Positions 17,704 through 27,080 are shown, numbered from the stretch's first letter. The stretch is DNA of 64,000 bases from Bacteroidales bacterium (GCA_016707705.1 JADJHD010000021.1:1-64000), one strand, 5' to 3'. Notes: generated by a model not told the origin, from the sequence alone. Numbers and translations are program-made.

Positions 17704-18140
17704 TTAATCTTCCAGCGCCTTTTCCAGCGTCAGTTCAATAAATTTATTCAGGATATACCCGATTGAAGGGCTTTCAGATAAGCCTGCTTATGCAATGCGG
17801 GCTTGAGCCTCACGTTGAAGCTACCCCTGAATGGCTTTTCAGGTAGTACACCTTTTTGATTGCAGACTTCCAAATAGTCATCCACTGCCTCTTCAAATGC
17901 TTTCTTAAGATCATGTGCATTGTCCGATTCAAAGGTAATCAGGTCATTGATATGCTCTATTTTACCATAAAATACCTCATCCTCAGCTGAAAAACTGACT
18001 GAGCCTATATAATCCTTGTATGAGAGAGTATTCATAATGCGAGAAATAAAGTCCGGGCTTGTTAATCTTAATTGATCATTTTGTTTTTTTCTAAGTTTTT
18101 CCAAAAGTTCTTTTTGCATTGAATTCATCCTTTTGCCCAA
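17704..18140 (-). pseudogene. HicB-family antitoxin gene with a one-base deletion near its end
   Basis: HicB antitoxins bind a HicA RNase partner and repress their own operon. Visible: the partial RNase H-like HicB fold (YKDYIGSVSFSAEDEVFYGK, then FEEAVDDYLEVCNQKGVLPE) and the start of the C-terminal DNA-binding arm (GSFNVRLKPALHKQAYLKAL). The frame ends with ...QSGIS and a stop at 17748, but shifting by one base restores LNKFIELTLEKALED, the expected end of the arm, to a stop at 17704. A single base appears to be missing near 17747, so 15 residues of the DNA-binding arm are lost or replaced. No HicA toxin gene is recognisable on either side. The rest of the protein could still be made. Confidence 0.75.
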
Positions 18141-18349
18141 TTGAGGGATGCCCCGGGGATAAAACCATTTCTATGAGCAAAACCGTCTGTGAATTCCAGT
18201 CGAATTCAACGGCATAATGTTGATTGTGCTTTTTGGAAGCCAGCATTATTGTTTTGTTTGGCCTGGTAGAGAGCGCGAGTTTTCTGTTTCCGATTGTAAT
18301 CCTGCTGTAATTATCAAACAGAATAATGGAGTGCTTAGTTGAGCGCACT

Positions 18350-18680
18350 GGGGTCAGAAACAAATATATATGTATGTCGAAGATCAGGGCCGAAGAAAAT
18401 GCCGGGGCTTTGGCCCGTTTCCCCAGCGCCCGGCCGGGGGCTGAATTTCCGGCGGTCCGCGGTTGGTTGGCTTCCAGAAAATCCATAGCGGGAAAAGTTG
18501 GGTTGGCCTGGAAGGAACTCCTGCATTTCAAGAGCGGGGCCGGAGCCACCAATAACGGGGTCTCACTCGCAGAATAGCCGGACAACATAAACGCTACCCC
18601 CGGGCTCGGCAAAAGCATAGGGCAAATTCGGGGGTGCCTTCCACGATTTCTTGCGTTCCGTGTGGATCCGGCGGCTTTCT
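18350..18680. other. GC-rich island inside the ORF6N gene region
   Basis: About 330 bases with far higher GC than the AT-rich DNA on both sides (for example GGCCCGTTTCCCCAGCGCCC). On the minus strand one frame is open throughout and reads MLSGYSASETPLLVAPAPLL and onward into Pro/Ala-rich text; the next frame reads LPYAFAEPGGSVYVVRLFCE and then stops. Neither looks like a normal protein. The abrupt edges suggest inserted or repeat-derived DNA. Confidence 0.6.
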
Positions 18681-18921
18681 TTCCCTGTTTTTTTAAGGTC
18701 ACAAATTGTGACCTTAAAAATTCCCATTCTGTTTCGGATAATTGAAAAAAGTAGGTATCCGGGAATCTGTCCGGGTTTCTTTTTACCGCCTGGTTCAATA
18801 CTTTGACCTCAACATTGTATAGTTCTGCAAGATGCATATCGAGCATCACCTGTTTGCCCCTGATCATGAAAATGCGGTTTTCAATCTCCTGCCTGAATAA
18901 CTCATTTGATGAAATACTCAT
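18563..18921 (-). pseudogene. Broken ORF6N-domain DNA-binding protein
   Basis: ORF6N proteins are phage-related DNA-binding regulators. Residues 1-80 fit the family well: IENRIFMIRGKQVMLDMHLA, LYNVEVKVLNQAVKRNPDRF, and FQLSETEWEFLRSQFVTLKK. A run of seven A bases follows on the minus strand (near 18690), after which the expected ...LPYAFTEQGVAML motif appears only in the next frame, in the decayed form LPYAFAEPGG, with a stop at 18563. In the original frame the reading continues as unrelated text to 18091 and overlaps the hicB start. I read this as a frameshifted, degenerate gene joined to the GC-rich island. An alternative is a short intact protein with an unusual tail. Confidence 0.6.
18690..18720. 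repeat. 31-base palindrome with 15-base arms
   Basis: Arms 18690-18704 (TTTTTAAGGTCACAA) and 18706-18720 (TTGTGACCTTAAAAA) are perfect reverse complements around one central A. It lies inside the ORF6N coding frame, where it encodes the conserved FLRSQFVTLKK segment. Confidence 0.85.
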
Positions 18922-19252
18922 AACTGCTGATAATAAAATGAAAAATTTAAAATGAGAATAATTAAGAATAAAGATAAGAAAAAAGTGGATACTTCCTAAG
19001 TTAAAACAGCCATTAAACTTGTCCCCTTTTTTTAAAAGGGGGTGTCCACCCTTCGGCGGACGGGGGATTCATATCATTTTTAATATCCCATGTATAATCC
19101 TTGATTCCCATCAATTTTGAAAGCCTTTCCTAATTGAAGAAAACAATCCAAAATTCGGAGAGAATTCATTTTGCTATTCTTCAGCTGAAGTCTTTGTTTC
19201 TATGTAAAAAGCCAAGTCCGGCCAGAAAAAAGGGTATTGAAATAGTAGCGCC
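18922..19252. repeat. Intergenic stretch with hairpin repeat
   Basis: About 330 AT-rich bases upstream of the ORF6N gene and downstream of the AAA ATPase. It holds a perfect hairpin, CCCCTTTT-TTT-AAAAGGGG (19023-19041), followed directly by GTCCACCCTTCGGCGGAC (19045-19062), a member of the GC-palindrome family of this window. No gene is recognisable; the 69-codon plus-strand frame at 19134 looks like chance. Confidence 0.65.
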
Positions 19253-20413
19253 TCAGACTCTATTGTGTAAGTCACGCCAGGAAACGACATTGCTCCCCTT
19301 GAAGAGGAAAGAATCCTCTCCCCCTGAAATGATGACTTTTTGAACGGGTCGATCTGTAATAATCCTGTCAATAAATTTTATTCCTTTCAGGGAATCTTCG
19401 CGAAACGTTCTTGATGATTTGATCTCTATCAGGGTCAGGGCCTGGTCTTCCTTAAGGCAATCAATTTCAATCCCATTATTGTCGCGGAAAAACCACAAAT
19501 TGGGCGTGTTCGCCTGATGAATGCTCTTCTTATATAACTCCAGTATGACCAGGTTTTCAAAAAGGTTTCCCTTCAGATAATGCGTTTCCAGTTGTATGGA
19601 ATCACGGATATTCAATAACCATGATGCCAGTCCGGTATCCGTGAAATAGAGCTTTGGGGATTTGATGATGCGTTTATTGAAATTTTGATAATACGGGTGC
19701 AACAGGAAAATCAGGTAACTGGCTTCAAGCAGTGAAATCCACCCTTTGGCTGTATTCACACTTATCCCGGTATCCCTGGCTAATGAGCTGTAATCGAGCA
19801 ATTGCCCGATACGTCCCGCACACAGCCTTACAAAATTGGTAAAGAGATTCAGGTCATGAATATTGAGTATTTGCCGTACATCACGCTGGACATAGGTCTC
19901 AAAATAAAAGGGATAAAAATCGAGGGGATGGATCTGCTGATCATACAACCTTGGAAAGAAACCCCGGATGATCACGTCTTCATACGATTTTCCCTGTTCA
20001 TAACCTGATGATGCAAGTTCTGCAAAATCAAAGGGGAATAGTTTCAATACAGCGGTGCGTCCGGCAAGTGATTGAGAGATTTTCTCTGATAAAAGCAGGC
20101 TTTGAGAACCCGTAAGAATGAATTGCCCGTTGATCTTAGCCCTGTCGGTGATCTCCTGGATATAAGAAAGAAGCTGGGGAACATGTTGCACCTCATCCAG
20201 GATCATCTTTTTGTTGCCCGGCAGGAAAAAACTTTCAGGATCTGCCAGGGCTCTTTGACGGATGTCAGGATTTTCGAAAGTAACATATTCATGTTGTGGA
20301 AAAACTTCCCTCACTAAAGTGGTTTTGCCCGATTGCCGGGGTCCTGTAATTGAGATGACAGGATATTTCGAAGCTAAACGGGCAAGTGAATCAGCTAAAT
20401 TTCTTCTAACCAT
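19253..20413 (-). CDS. AAA ATPase with DUF4143 (AAA_14) domain
   Basis: A cytosolic P-loop ATPase of 386 residues. Walker A is ITGPRQSGKTTLV (about 21-33), Walker B is KMILDEVQHVPQ (about 70-81) and sensor text ILTGSQSLLL follows (about 100-109). The C-terminal DUF4143 part (YFTDTGLASWLLNI, NLFENLVILELYK, WFFRDNNGIEIDCL, LTLIEIKSS) resembles a PD-(D/E)XK nuclease core with its E-I-D and E-I-K residues. Family members are common in accessory DNA and near toxin-antitoxin genes, but their job is not established. The ATG at 20413 is used because a strong promoter lies just before it; TTG at 20428 would lie inside that promoter. Confidence 0.88.
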   Translation of the reverse strand: MVRRNLADSLARLASKYPVISITGPRQSGKTTLVREVFPQHEYVTFENPDIRQRALADPESFFLPGNKKMILDEVQHVPQLLSYIQEITDRAKINGQFILTGSQSLLLSEKISQSLAGRTAVLKLFPFDFAELASSGYEQGKSYEDVIIRGFFPRLYDQQIHPLDFYPFYFETYVQRDVRQILNIHDLNLFTNFVRLCAGRIGQLLDYSSLARDTGISVNTAKGWISLLEASYLIFLLHPYYQNFNKRIIKSPKLYFTDTGLASWLLNIRDSIQLETHYLKGNLFENLVILELYKKSIHQANTPNLWFFRDNNGIEIDCLKEDQALTLIEIKSSRTFREDSLKGIKFIDRIITDRPVQKVIISGGEDSFLFKGSNVVSWRDLHNRV

Positions 20414-20417
20414 AGTA

Positions 20418-20448
20418 CAAATATACAATATTGCAATTAAAATGCAAA
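20418..20448 (-). promoter_or_regulatory. Strong Bacteroidota promoter of the AAA ATPase gene
   Basis: On the minus strand TTTG (20448-20445), a 19-base spacer, then TATATTTG (20425-20418), matching -33 TTTG / -7 TAnnTTTG with ideal spacing. The ATG at 20413 lies four bases after the -7 box, so the mRNA would have almost no leader. Confidence 0.75.
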
Positions 20449-20680
20449 AATGTATGAAAAATTAATAACTGCATTTTACCTAACCTTAGTCACCATCCCC
20501 GATTTCTTCCTCTTTTTATACTAATTGAAATCACATACTGAAAACTGTCATAAGAGCCCCATCTTCAATTTATTCCCATTCAGTGCCTGTTTATCCTCTC
20601 CCTTCCAGATTGTTTTCTTATACGAACAAAATCAAATTTTCTTTGTTGAATATTTTCACAACACCCTTAAACAAAAAACC

Positions 20681-22750
20681 ATGAAAACCTATACTCTCCA
20701 ATTGTTTAACTTTCGGTCGCGAGTCATTGTCCTGGCTTTAATGGCAATGATGCTCAACCTTGGTGCAATTGCACAATCATCCTATATCTATATCTATTCT
20801 CCATATAGCGGACAGGTTACCTACCGTAATGTCCCAATGGATATTTTCTGGTATTCATATGGTGCCGACACGGTGAACGTTGCCTATTCAACCGATGCCG
20901 GTGCTAACTGGACAGGGATTGTATCCGATTATACAGGATATTCCTATTCCTGGACAACTCCCAATGTGCTTACTGATCAGTGTTTGTTGAAGGTTTCATC
21001 CGTTAGCAATCCCTCAATTTATGGTGAAGCATTCTTCCAAATTGTTGAGAATCCTGTTCTAACTCTCACCTCTCCAAATGGAGGTGAAACCTGGAATTTT
21101 GGTGAACTTGCCAATGTATCCTGGACAGGTTCCAATCTTCCTTATTACCTGTACATGGATTATTCATTAGACGGAGGGGCAACCTGGGTTAATTTCGGAA
21201 GCACCTACAGTGAAGCAACAGGTGGTTCCGCGGATGTTTATGTGCCCTTTATTTCGTCGGAGGAGGTGCTGTTGAAACTTTATGATCCTTATTACCCGGA
21301 GGTTACATACGATATCAGTGACCAGTATTTTACCATTTACACTCCTCCGGTTATCATTCATTCCCCGAATCCGGGAACAGCCTTCTATATTGGAGAAGAG
21401 ACCTATTTCTCATGGACAGCCATAAATATGAGTCTGGTAAATATGGAACTTTCTACCGATGGTGGTTCTACCTGGCAATTAATTGACAGTAACATCGATG
21501 CCAATCTGGGTTATTATTACTGGACAGTGCAGGGAACACCCTCTTCCAATTGCGTGATCAGGATTTCAGATGCTGCAGATCCCACAAAATTTGGCATTAG
21601 CGGTACTTTCTCTATATTGTCTGCTCCGGTGATCACACTTAACACTCCTTTAGGTGGTGAAATCTATAATACCAATCAGCCTGTCACTATTTCCTGGACA
21701 TACGATAATCCCAATGCCTTATATCTTTATCTTGAATATTCATCCGACAACGGCCTGACCTGGAATTATATCGATTTTCCTGTTCATTCCGGCACTGGTG
21801 GAACTTATGAATGGACAACCCCGCCCTTTGAATCAGATCAGTATAAGATCAGGATCAGCGACTATTACCTTCCTTTTGTGACCCAGAGCAGTAATGCTTT
21901 CAGAGTTCTTAACTTCCCCGTGACTCCTATCTGCATGGTTACAGTTGACAGTGCCACAAACCGCAATGTTGTCGTTTGGGAAAAACCTGTTTCTCCGCTG
22001 ATCAACCAATTCATTGTTTACAAGGAAAGCGATGTGGCAGATGTTTATACTGCAATTGCAACACTTAATTACAGCGATTTCTCCACTTTCACTGATACCA
22101 GTTCCAATCCGGCGGTGAAATCATATCGTTATAAGCTGGGATTTTCTGATGATCAGGGAAATATCTTCCCTTCAGGTCCCTTGCACCAAACTATACATTT
22201 AGCCATCAACCAGGGTGTTGGCAATACATGGAACCTGATCTGGACGAATTATCTCGGATTTAATGTAGGTTCTTATGCAATCTACAGGGGTACAAGTCCT
22301 GACCAGATGAGCCAGATAGCTTCCATCAGTTCCAGTTTCGCCTCTTATACTGATCTGAATGCACCATCAGGAACTATTTACTATATGATTGAGGTTACCA
22401 ATCCCAATGGCTGTGCGCCATTTAAGTCCTCAGATTATAGCAGTTCACGATCCAATGTGGCTACCAATAAGGCACTCAGTATTGCGCAGAAGCAAAAAGA
22501 GATTAAGGCTGTTGTGTATCCAAATCCGGTTTCCGAGAAGCTGATTATACAGTTAAAGGGCGTGCAGATGGATGAAAAGGTTAGTCTGCAGCTCAGCAAT
22601 ATGATCGGGAAGGTGGTTTATCAGGAGGAAGTCTCATATGAAGATAACCTGATTATTCCGGTTAGCCAGTTACAGGAAGGTATCTATATGCTTTCTGTGA
22701 TTTCAGGGGATAAAAAGATTGCCAGAAAAGTTGTTGTGAATCATAAATAA
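20681..22750 (+). CDS. Secreted protein with Kre9/KNH-like Ig repeats and T9SS sorting domain
   Basis: An exported surface or extracellular protein of 689 residues. The ATG at 20681 is preferred because it begins a signal-peptide-like stretch (VIVLALMAMMLNLGAIAQ ends near residue 32). Then come about four beta-sandwich repeats of about 95 residues (LTSPNGGETWNFGELANVSW, IHSPNPGTAFYIGEETYFSW, LNTPLGGEIYNTNQPVTISW are aligned starts, each with DGG.TW later in the repeat), a fibronectin III-like part (about 425-610) and a T9SS type A domain from VYPNPVSEKLIIQL. The repeats fit the Ser-Thr-rich/Kre9-KNH family of extracellular Ig-like domains. No enzyme domain is seen; adhesion is a guess. Confidence 0.85.
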   Translation: MKTYTLQLFNFRSRVIVLALMAMMLNLGAIAQSSYIYIYSPYSGQVTYRNVPMDIFWYSYGADTVNVAYSTDAGANWTGIVSDYTGYSYSWTTPNVLTDQCLLKVSSVSNPSIYGEAFFQIVENPVLTLTSPNGGETWNFGELANVSWTGSNLPYYLYMDYSLDGGATWVNFGSTYSEATGGSADVYVPFISSEEVLLKLYDPYYPEVTYDISDQYFTIYTPPVIIHSPNPGTAFYIGEETYFSWTAINMSLVNMELSTDGGSTWQLIDSNIDANLGYYYWTVQGTPSSNCVIRISDAADPTKFGISGTFSILSAPVITLNTPLGGEIYNTNQPVTISWTYDNPNALYLYLEYSSDNGLTWNYIDFPVHSGTGGTYEWTTPPFESDQYKIRISDYYLPFVTQSSNAFRVLNFPVTPICMVTVDSATNRNVVVWEKPVSPLINQFIVYKESDVADVYTAIATLNYSDFSTFTDTSSNPAVKSYRYKLGFSDDQGNIFPSGPLHQTIHLAINQGVGNTWNLIWTNYLGFNVGSYAIYRGTSPDQMSQIASISSSFASYTDLNAPSGTIYYMIEVTNPNGCAPFKSSDYSSSRSNVATNKALSIAQKQKEIKAVVYPNPVSEKLIIQLKGVQMDEKVSLQLSNMIGKVVYQEEVSYEDNLIIPVSQLQEGIYMLSVISGDKKIARKVVVNHK

Positions 22751-22802
22751 GATGTGTGGATCCGTATTCCACAGGCTTGTATTAAATGCTAAAAAATTTC
22801 CC

Positions 22803-22833
22803 ACCGACTGCAAATCAGGCAGTCGGTTTTTTT
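22803..22833 (+). terminator. Intrinsic terminator after the T9SS protein gene
   Basis: Stem ACCGACTGC (22803-22811) with GCAGTCGGT (22819-22827) and a 7-base loop, then a run of T to 22833. It lies 53 bases after the stop codon. Confidence 0.9.
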
Positions 22834-23125
22834 ATGGACTGATTTCTCCTTTTGATCCGATCTGAATGGTTCTTTCGGCAGGAAAGTGGGTAGGATCCAA
22901 TGGCTTTATTGTAGCCGGAATACAACTCCTTCCGGCAACAACCAATTCAATTGGAAGGGAATAAAGTAGAATCAGTAAATGGTGATCGAACATCCTGCCA
23001 TCAGCGTTACCTCCATTCTCATGACAGGGTTCATGCTTTTACATTTTTTGCATCAAATACTTCCTTTTGCCATTCCCCTGCAACATAGCTGTAGCTTAGC
23101 ATTTAAGCAAAAAACCGCTGTGAAT
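22834..23125. other. Intergenic stretch without recognisable gene
   Basis: Between the terminator and the end of the broken ATPase gene on the other strand. I see short frames only and no repeat, hairpin or RNA gene. Confidence 0.4.
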
Positions 23126-24428
23126 TTAAATGCTGAAATCCAGCAAAAATTTCCAGATAGCCTGAACCTCAATGATACCTGACTCCACTTGAATTGTTTC
23201 CTGTTCATTCCTGGTAATGAGAATGCTTTTGTCCAGGTTTAATTCTGTCATTGCAGCCTGTAATGCCCGGACTTCTCTTTTACGGGTATTTGGGTCAGCT
23301 AAAGTTTCACACACCTGGAATATTAGAACCTGTCCTTCATTGTTCTTAATCAGAAAATCCACCTCACTTGATTACCGGAAGTCCTGTAATAGTAGACTTC
23401 TGCTGTTTGCCGGCGCAGACAGGTAAATACCATGTTTTCCAGTAAATGTCCGCTATTGACAAGAATCCCGGAAGTGACCGAGCGAACCAATGCATGGTCA
23501 ATAGCATAAATCTTTTTTGCATTTGCATTCGAACGCTGCCAGGAAGCATCATATAAGCGCACCGTCAGGAAGTAAGCATCTTCAACCATTTCAGGTATTC
23601 ACTAACGGAACTTTTAGGCACATTATGGCCGACTGATTTCAGGTATCCTGTCAGACTATTAATGGTGTAAAGAGAAGCAATGTTTTCTGCGAGTTTCCTG
23701 GCAAGGTCGGTCAAAGCCCTTGGATGGGAAATGTCATACCTCTCGATGAGATCCCGGTAAAGAATAGCGTTGAAATATTCCTGATGTATTTTAATTCTCA
23801 CCGCTTTATCCAATGCTGCAACCTCCGGAAATCCGCCTGATTCCCAATATCTTTCAAATGTGCTTTTCAGGATCAGTTTCTCAGCGGAGTTGAGAGGCGG
23901 GCTGTTCTTCACCTGGTGAAAATCAGCAAACTCCCTGAAGGAAAAGGGAAAAAGTTCCCACGATAATGCTCTTCCCCGCATTTGGGTAGCAATTTCAACA
24001 GATAACATTTGAGCAGAAGAGCCAGATATATAGATTTCACAATTTTCAGTTCTCAGACATCGGTCAACAAAGGCCTCCCAATTTGGCATAGCCTGTATCT
24101 CATCAAAGAAATAATAAACTTTTTCTTTCGATTTCTTATATGGGAACAATGAATAATATGCCTGAAGCACCAGGTCCAGCCCCAGTGACTTCAATGGACT
24201 TAATCGGTCATCAAAAAAATTGACCGATAGGATATTCTCTTTCGAAATCCCTCCTGAAACCAACTTTCCTGCTATCTGGTTCAGGAAGGTAGATTTTCCG
24301 CAACGCCTGACTCCGATAACAATTGTGGCTTTATTGGGAACACCGGTAATTTTCAATTGGCGGGAAACACCGGTAAACAGATCTGTTGTCTGTGCATCAA
24401 CAATAATTTCTTTTAATAATTCCAACAT
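23126..24428 (-). pseudogene. AAA ATPase (AAA_14/DUF4143-type) broken by two frameshifts
   Basis: Three consecutive frames together rebuild one protein of about 430 residues. Part 1 (24428-23565) has Walker A VIGVRRCGKSTFLNQIAG, Walker B KVYYFFDEIQAMPNWE and sensor IYISGSSAQML. It should continue from SEYLKW into EDAYFLTVRLYDAS, but that lies one frame over (part 2, to 23350). Part 2 should continue from TSGNQ into VDFLIKNNEGQVLIFQVCET, again one frame over (part 3, to 23126). Indels are placed near 23583 and 23365. The Walker part could still be made as a 287-residue fragment lacking the DUF4143 part. It is a paralogue of, but not closely alike, the intact ATPase at 19253. Confidence 0.85.
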
Positions 24429-24445
24429 CGCTATTCAGTTATGGA

Positions 24446-24499
24446 CAAATATATTACCGATAATATACAAAAGTAGTAATAAATGCTACCGATTATATA
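24446..24499 (-). promoter_or_regulatory. Promoter region with two direct repeats before the broken ATPase gene
   Basis: TACCGATAATATA (24455-24467) and TACCGATTATATA (24487-24499) match at 12 of 13 bases and are spaced by 32 bases, three turns of the helix. Two perfect TAnnTTTG boxes lie on the minus strand: TATATTTG (24453-24446) and TACTTTTG (24475-24468). The repeats flank the upstream box, as operator half-sites would. Confidence 0.45.
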
Positions 24500-25096
24500 T
24501 GTAACTGGAAGAATTAATTACTAATAATTCAAAATGTAATAGATTTATTGACCTAAAACACTAAAACAGCATTCACGAACGTAGCTCATTTTCCAATAGG
24601 ATACTACCTCGCCAATAGCACCATCTCTGATTTCTTCCTTGTTTCCCCTGTCCGATTGCTATATTTGATGACAACGATCCCAGAAGTCCATTGAATTAAA
24701 ATGGTAATAATTAATCCGTCAGACCAGGATAGGGATTAAAGAGTTCACAGATTGAGTTTTCCCGGTGGTTACACTTCATCAAGTCAGTCAGCTTTGTCAA
24801 AATCTCATCATTGAGATTGAAGGGTTTTCAGTTTAACAGTTTTTAGTAAAAAACAAGCCGATTCAGCACCTGCTCTGTATACGCAATCTGAAGTTCAGGC
24901 GTTCTTCACATCGTGTAAACAAGTAACTAATTAGCTGAATACAATTTTAACAGATTGAATTACAACGGTGCTTGTATACTGCTGTGGCTGATGAAGACTT
25001 GATAAATGATTCAGCAATGGTTTAATATGCTTGCTGGCTTGAAAAATCAGCCATTTTCATTGAAAAATCTTAATTTTACAATCCAAAGAAATATCC
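24500..25096. other. Long intergenic region upstream of dxs
   Basis: About 600 AT-rich bases between two divergent genes. An imperfect -7 box (TAATTTTA, 25071-25078) lies 18 bases before the dxs start. I see no ORF with coding character, no clear hairpin and no riboswitch that I recognise. Confidence 0.4.
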
Positions 25097-26995
25097 ATGA
25101 CTCCATCGCAGGGAACGGCATTATCAAAGATTCATTCACCTGAAGATCTGCGGAAACTTCAGATTGATGAACTGCCACAGGTCTGCGATGAAATAAGGCA
25201 ATTTATTCTCGAGGTCATTTCCCGCAATCCCGGACACCTGGGTGCCAGCCTTGGAGTGGTTGAACTTACTGCAGCCATACACTATGTTTTCAATACTCCC
25301 GATGATAAGCTGATCTGGGATGTCGGACATCAGGCCTACGCCCATAAGATTCTTACCGGCCGCAAGGACGTGTTCTATACCAACCGTACCTATAAGGGTA
25401 TCAGCGGTTTCCCGAGGAGAACTGAAAGTGAATACGATGCATTCGGCACCGGCCATTCTTCAACCAGTATTTCAGCTGCTCTTGGAATGGCAGTAGCTTC
25501 GGCTCTTTCCGGCAACAGGAAACAGCAGCATATTGCCGTAATCGGTGATGGTTCCATGACCGGAGGAATGGCAATGGAAGCCCTGAACAATGCCGGGGAT
25601 TCAAAGGCAAATCTTCTTGTAATCCTCAACGATAACGGCATCGCCATCGATAAGAACGTTGGCGGGATGTCGAGATACCTTACCGATATCACTACTTCCC
25701 GAACCTATAACCGGCTCAGGGATAAGATATGGGTACTGATGGGTGGAAAAACCCGCTATGGGGCTAATTCCAGGGCAATTGTCAAGCAGTTCGGGAATGC
25801 CGTAAAATCAACCCTGCTGAAAGAAAGCAATCTTTTCGAGGCTTTTGGCTTCCGCTATTTTGGTCCTGTTGACGGACATGATGTGGTTCGACTGGTGCAT
25901 CTGATGCGCGATCTGAAGAATATTCCCGGTCCTAAGCTTCTTCACATCGTTACTGTGAAAGGCAAGGGCTACGAGCGTGCCGAAAAGGAGCAAACCCTTT
26001 ACCATGCTCCCGGCAAATTTGATATGGCTACCGGTGAATTGAAAGAGACCCATTGTCAGGATCAGCCACCCAAATACCAGGTCGTTTTTGGCAAAACCAT
26101 TATCGAACTGGCCGAACTGAATGAGAAGATTGTAGGAGTTACTCCCGCTATGCCTACCGGTTGCTCCCTTAACCTGATGATGGCTAAAATGCCCACCCGT
26201 GCCTTCGATGTTGGTATTGCCGAACAGCATGCCGTGACTTTCTCGGCAGGGATGGCAACACGCGGATTAATCCCCTTCTGCAATATTTACTCCACCTTCA
26301 TGCAGCGCGCCTACGACCAGGTGATTCATGATGTGGCATTGCAGAACCTGCAGGTGGTTTTCTGCCTCGACCGTGGCGGACTGGTAGGGGAGGATGGAGC
26401 CACCCATCATGGAGTCTTTGATCTGGCCTATCTCAGAACGGTTCCCAACCTGAGCATTTGTTCTCCAATGAATGAAAACGAGCTGCGAAACATGATGTAT
26501 ACCGCACAACTGCCGGGAATGGGACCTTTTGCCATTCGTTATCCCCGTGGCAGGGGCATGAGCGCCGACTGGAAGAAGCCCTTTGAAGCCTTGCCCGTTG
26601 GAAAAGGAAGAATGATCAGGGAAGGCAGGGATATTGCAATTATTACTATCGGACATACCGGCAACTATGCCATGGATGCCTGCAGTCTGCTCTCAGAACA
26701 GGGAATAGAAGCCGGCTTGTATGATATCCGCTTCCTGAAACCTCTTGATGAGGAGCTGCTGACCCAGGTTTTCAAAAAATATAAGAAGATTATCACGGTA
26801 GAGGATGGCGCCATCATTGGTGGCCTTGGAAGTGCCGTTATTGAATTTGCCAACGATCATGGCTTTGATGCTGAGATCGTCCGGCTGGGTGTCCCTGACC
26901 GCTTCATAGAGCAGGGAACCATTGAAGAGCTGCAGCGTGAATGTGGCTTTGATACCGAGGGGATCGTTTCCGCCGCCCTCGCCCTTTCCCGATAG
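25097..26995 (+). CDS. dxs: 1-deoxy-D-xylulose-5-phosphate synthase
   Basis: Dxs condenses pyruvate and glyceraldehyde 3-phosphate to DXP, using thiamine diphosphate, as the first step of the MEP isoprenoid pathway. The 632-residue product shows DVGHQAYAHKILTGR (about 74-88), the ThDP motif GDGSMTGGMAMEALNNAGD (about 152-170) with the following NDN, FDVGIAEQHAVTFSAG with the catalytic Glu (about 373-388), and DRGGLVGEDGATHHG (about 428-442). Length and order are normal. It stands alone; its product cofactor is made by the ThiL enzyme encoded at 7.1 kb. Confidence 0.97.
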   Translation: MTPSQGTALSKIHSPEDLRKLQIDELPQVCDEIRQFILEVISRNPGHLGASLGVVELTAAIHYVFNTPDDKLIWDVGHQAYAHKILTGRKDVFYTNRTYKGISGFPRRTESEYDAFGTGHSSTSISAALGMAVASALSGNRKQQHIAVIGDGSMTGGMAMEALNNAGDSKANLLVILNDNGIAIDKNVGGMSRYLTDITTSRTYNRLRDKIWVLMGGKTRYGANSRAIVKQFGNAVKSTLLKESNLFEAFGFRYFGPVDGHDVVRLVHLMRDLKNIPGPKLLHIVTVKGKGYERAEKEQTLYHAPGKFDMATGELKETHCQDQPPKYQVVFGKTIIELAELNEKIVGVTPAMPTGCSLNLMMAKMPTRAFDVGIAEQHAVTFSAGMATRGLIPFCNIYSTFMQRAYDQVIHDVALQNLQVVFCLDRGGLVGEDGATHHGVFDLAYLRTVPNLSICSPMNENELRNMMYTAQLPGMGPFAIRYPRGRGMSADWKKPFEALPVGKGRMIREGRDIAIITIGHTGNYAMDACSLLSEQGIEAGLYDIRFLKPLDEELLTQVFKKYKKIITVEDGAIIGGLGSAVIEFANDHGFDAEIVRLGVPDRFIEQGTIEELQRECGFDTEGIVSAALALSR

Positions 26996-27080
26996 TTTAG
27001 TTGTTGGTAGATTAGTTGTTAGTAGTTTAGTTGGTACTGGGGTTTGTTCGGAGTTCGGGGTTCTAGGTTCGGGTTTCAAA
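26996..27080. repeat. Short tandem repeats after dxs
   Basis: Imperfect TTAGTTGTTGGTAG units (about 26997-27032) followed by GGTTCGGAGTTCGGGG-like text (about 27045-27080). A close relative, CTCGAACTCCGAACCTCGAACCCCGAAC, in the other orientation lies just before sufC (13363-13390, text split here only for description). Non-coding. Confidence 0.6.

Noticed and set aside
18141..18350. Possible HicA toxin upstream of the broken hicB
   Set aside because: All three minus-strand frames were read; none shows the HicA G-x-H core or fitting length. The open frame there reads as unrelated text.
19134..19343. Plus-strand frame of 69 codons opposite the AAA ATPase end
   Set aside because: Largely antisense to the ATPase gene, with no motif.
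24500..25096. Possible riboswitch or small RNA upstream of dxs
   Set aside because: No conserved core of a thiamine or other riboswitch and no stable stem could be found by eye.
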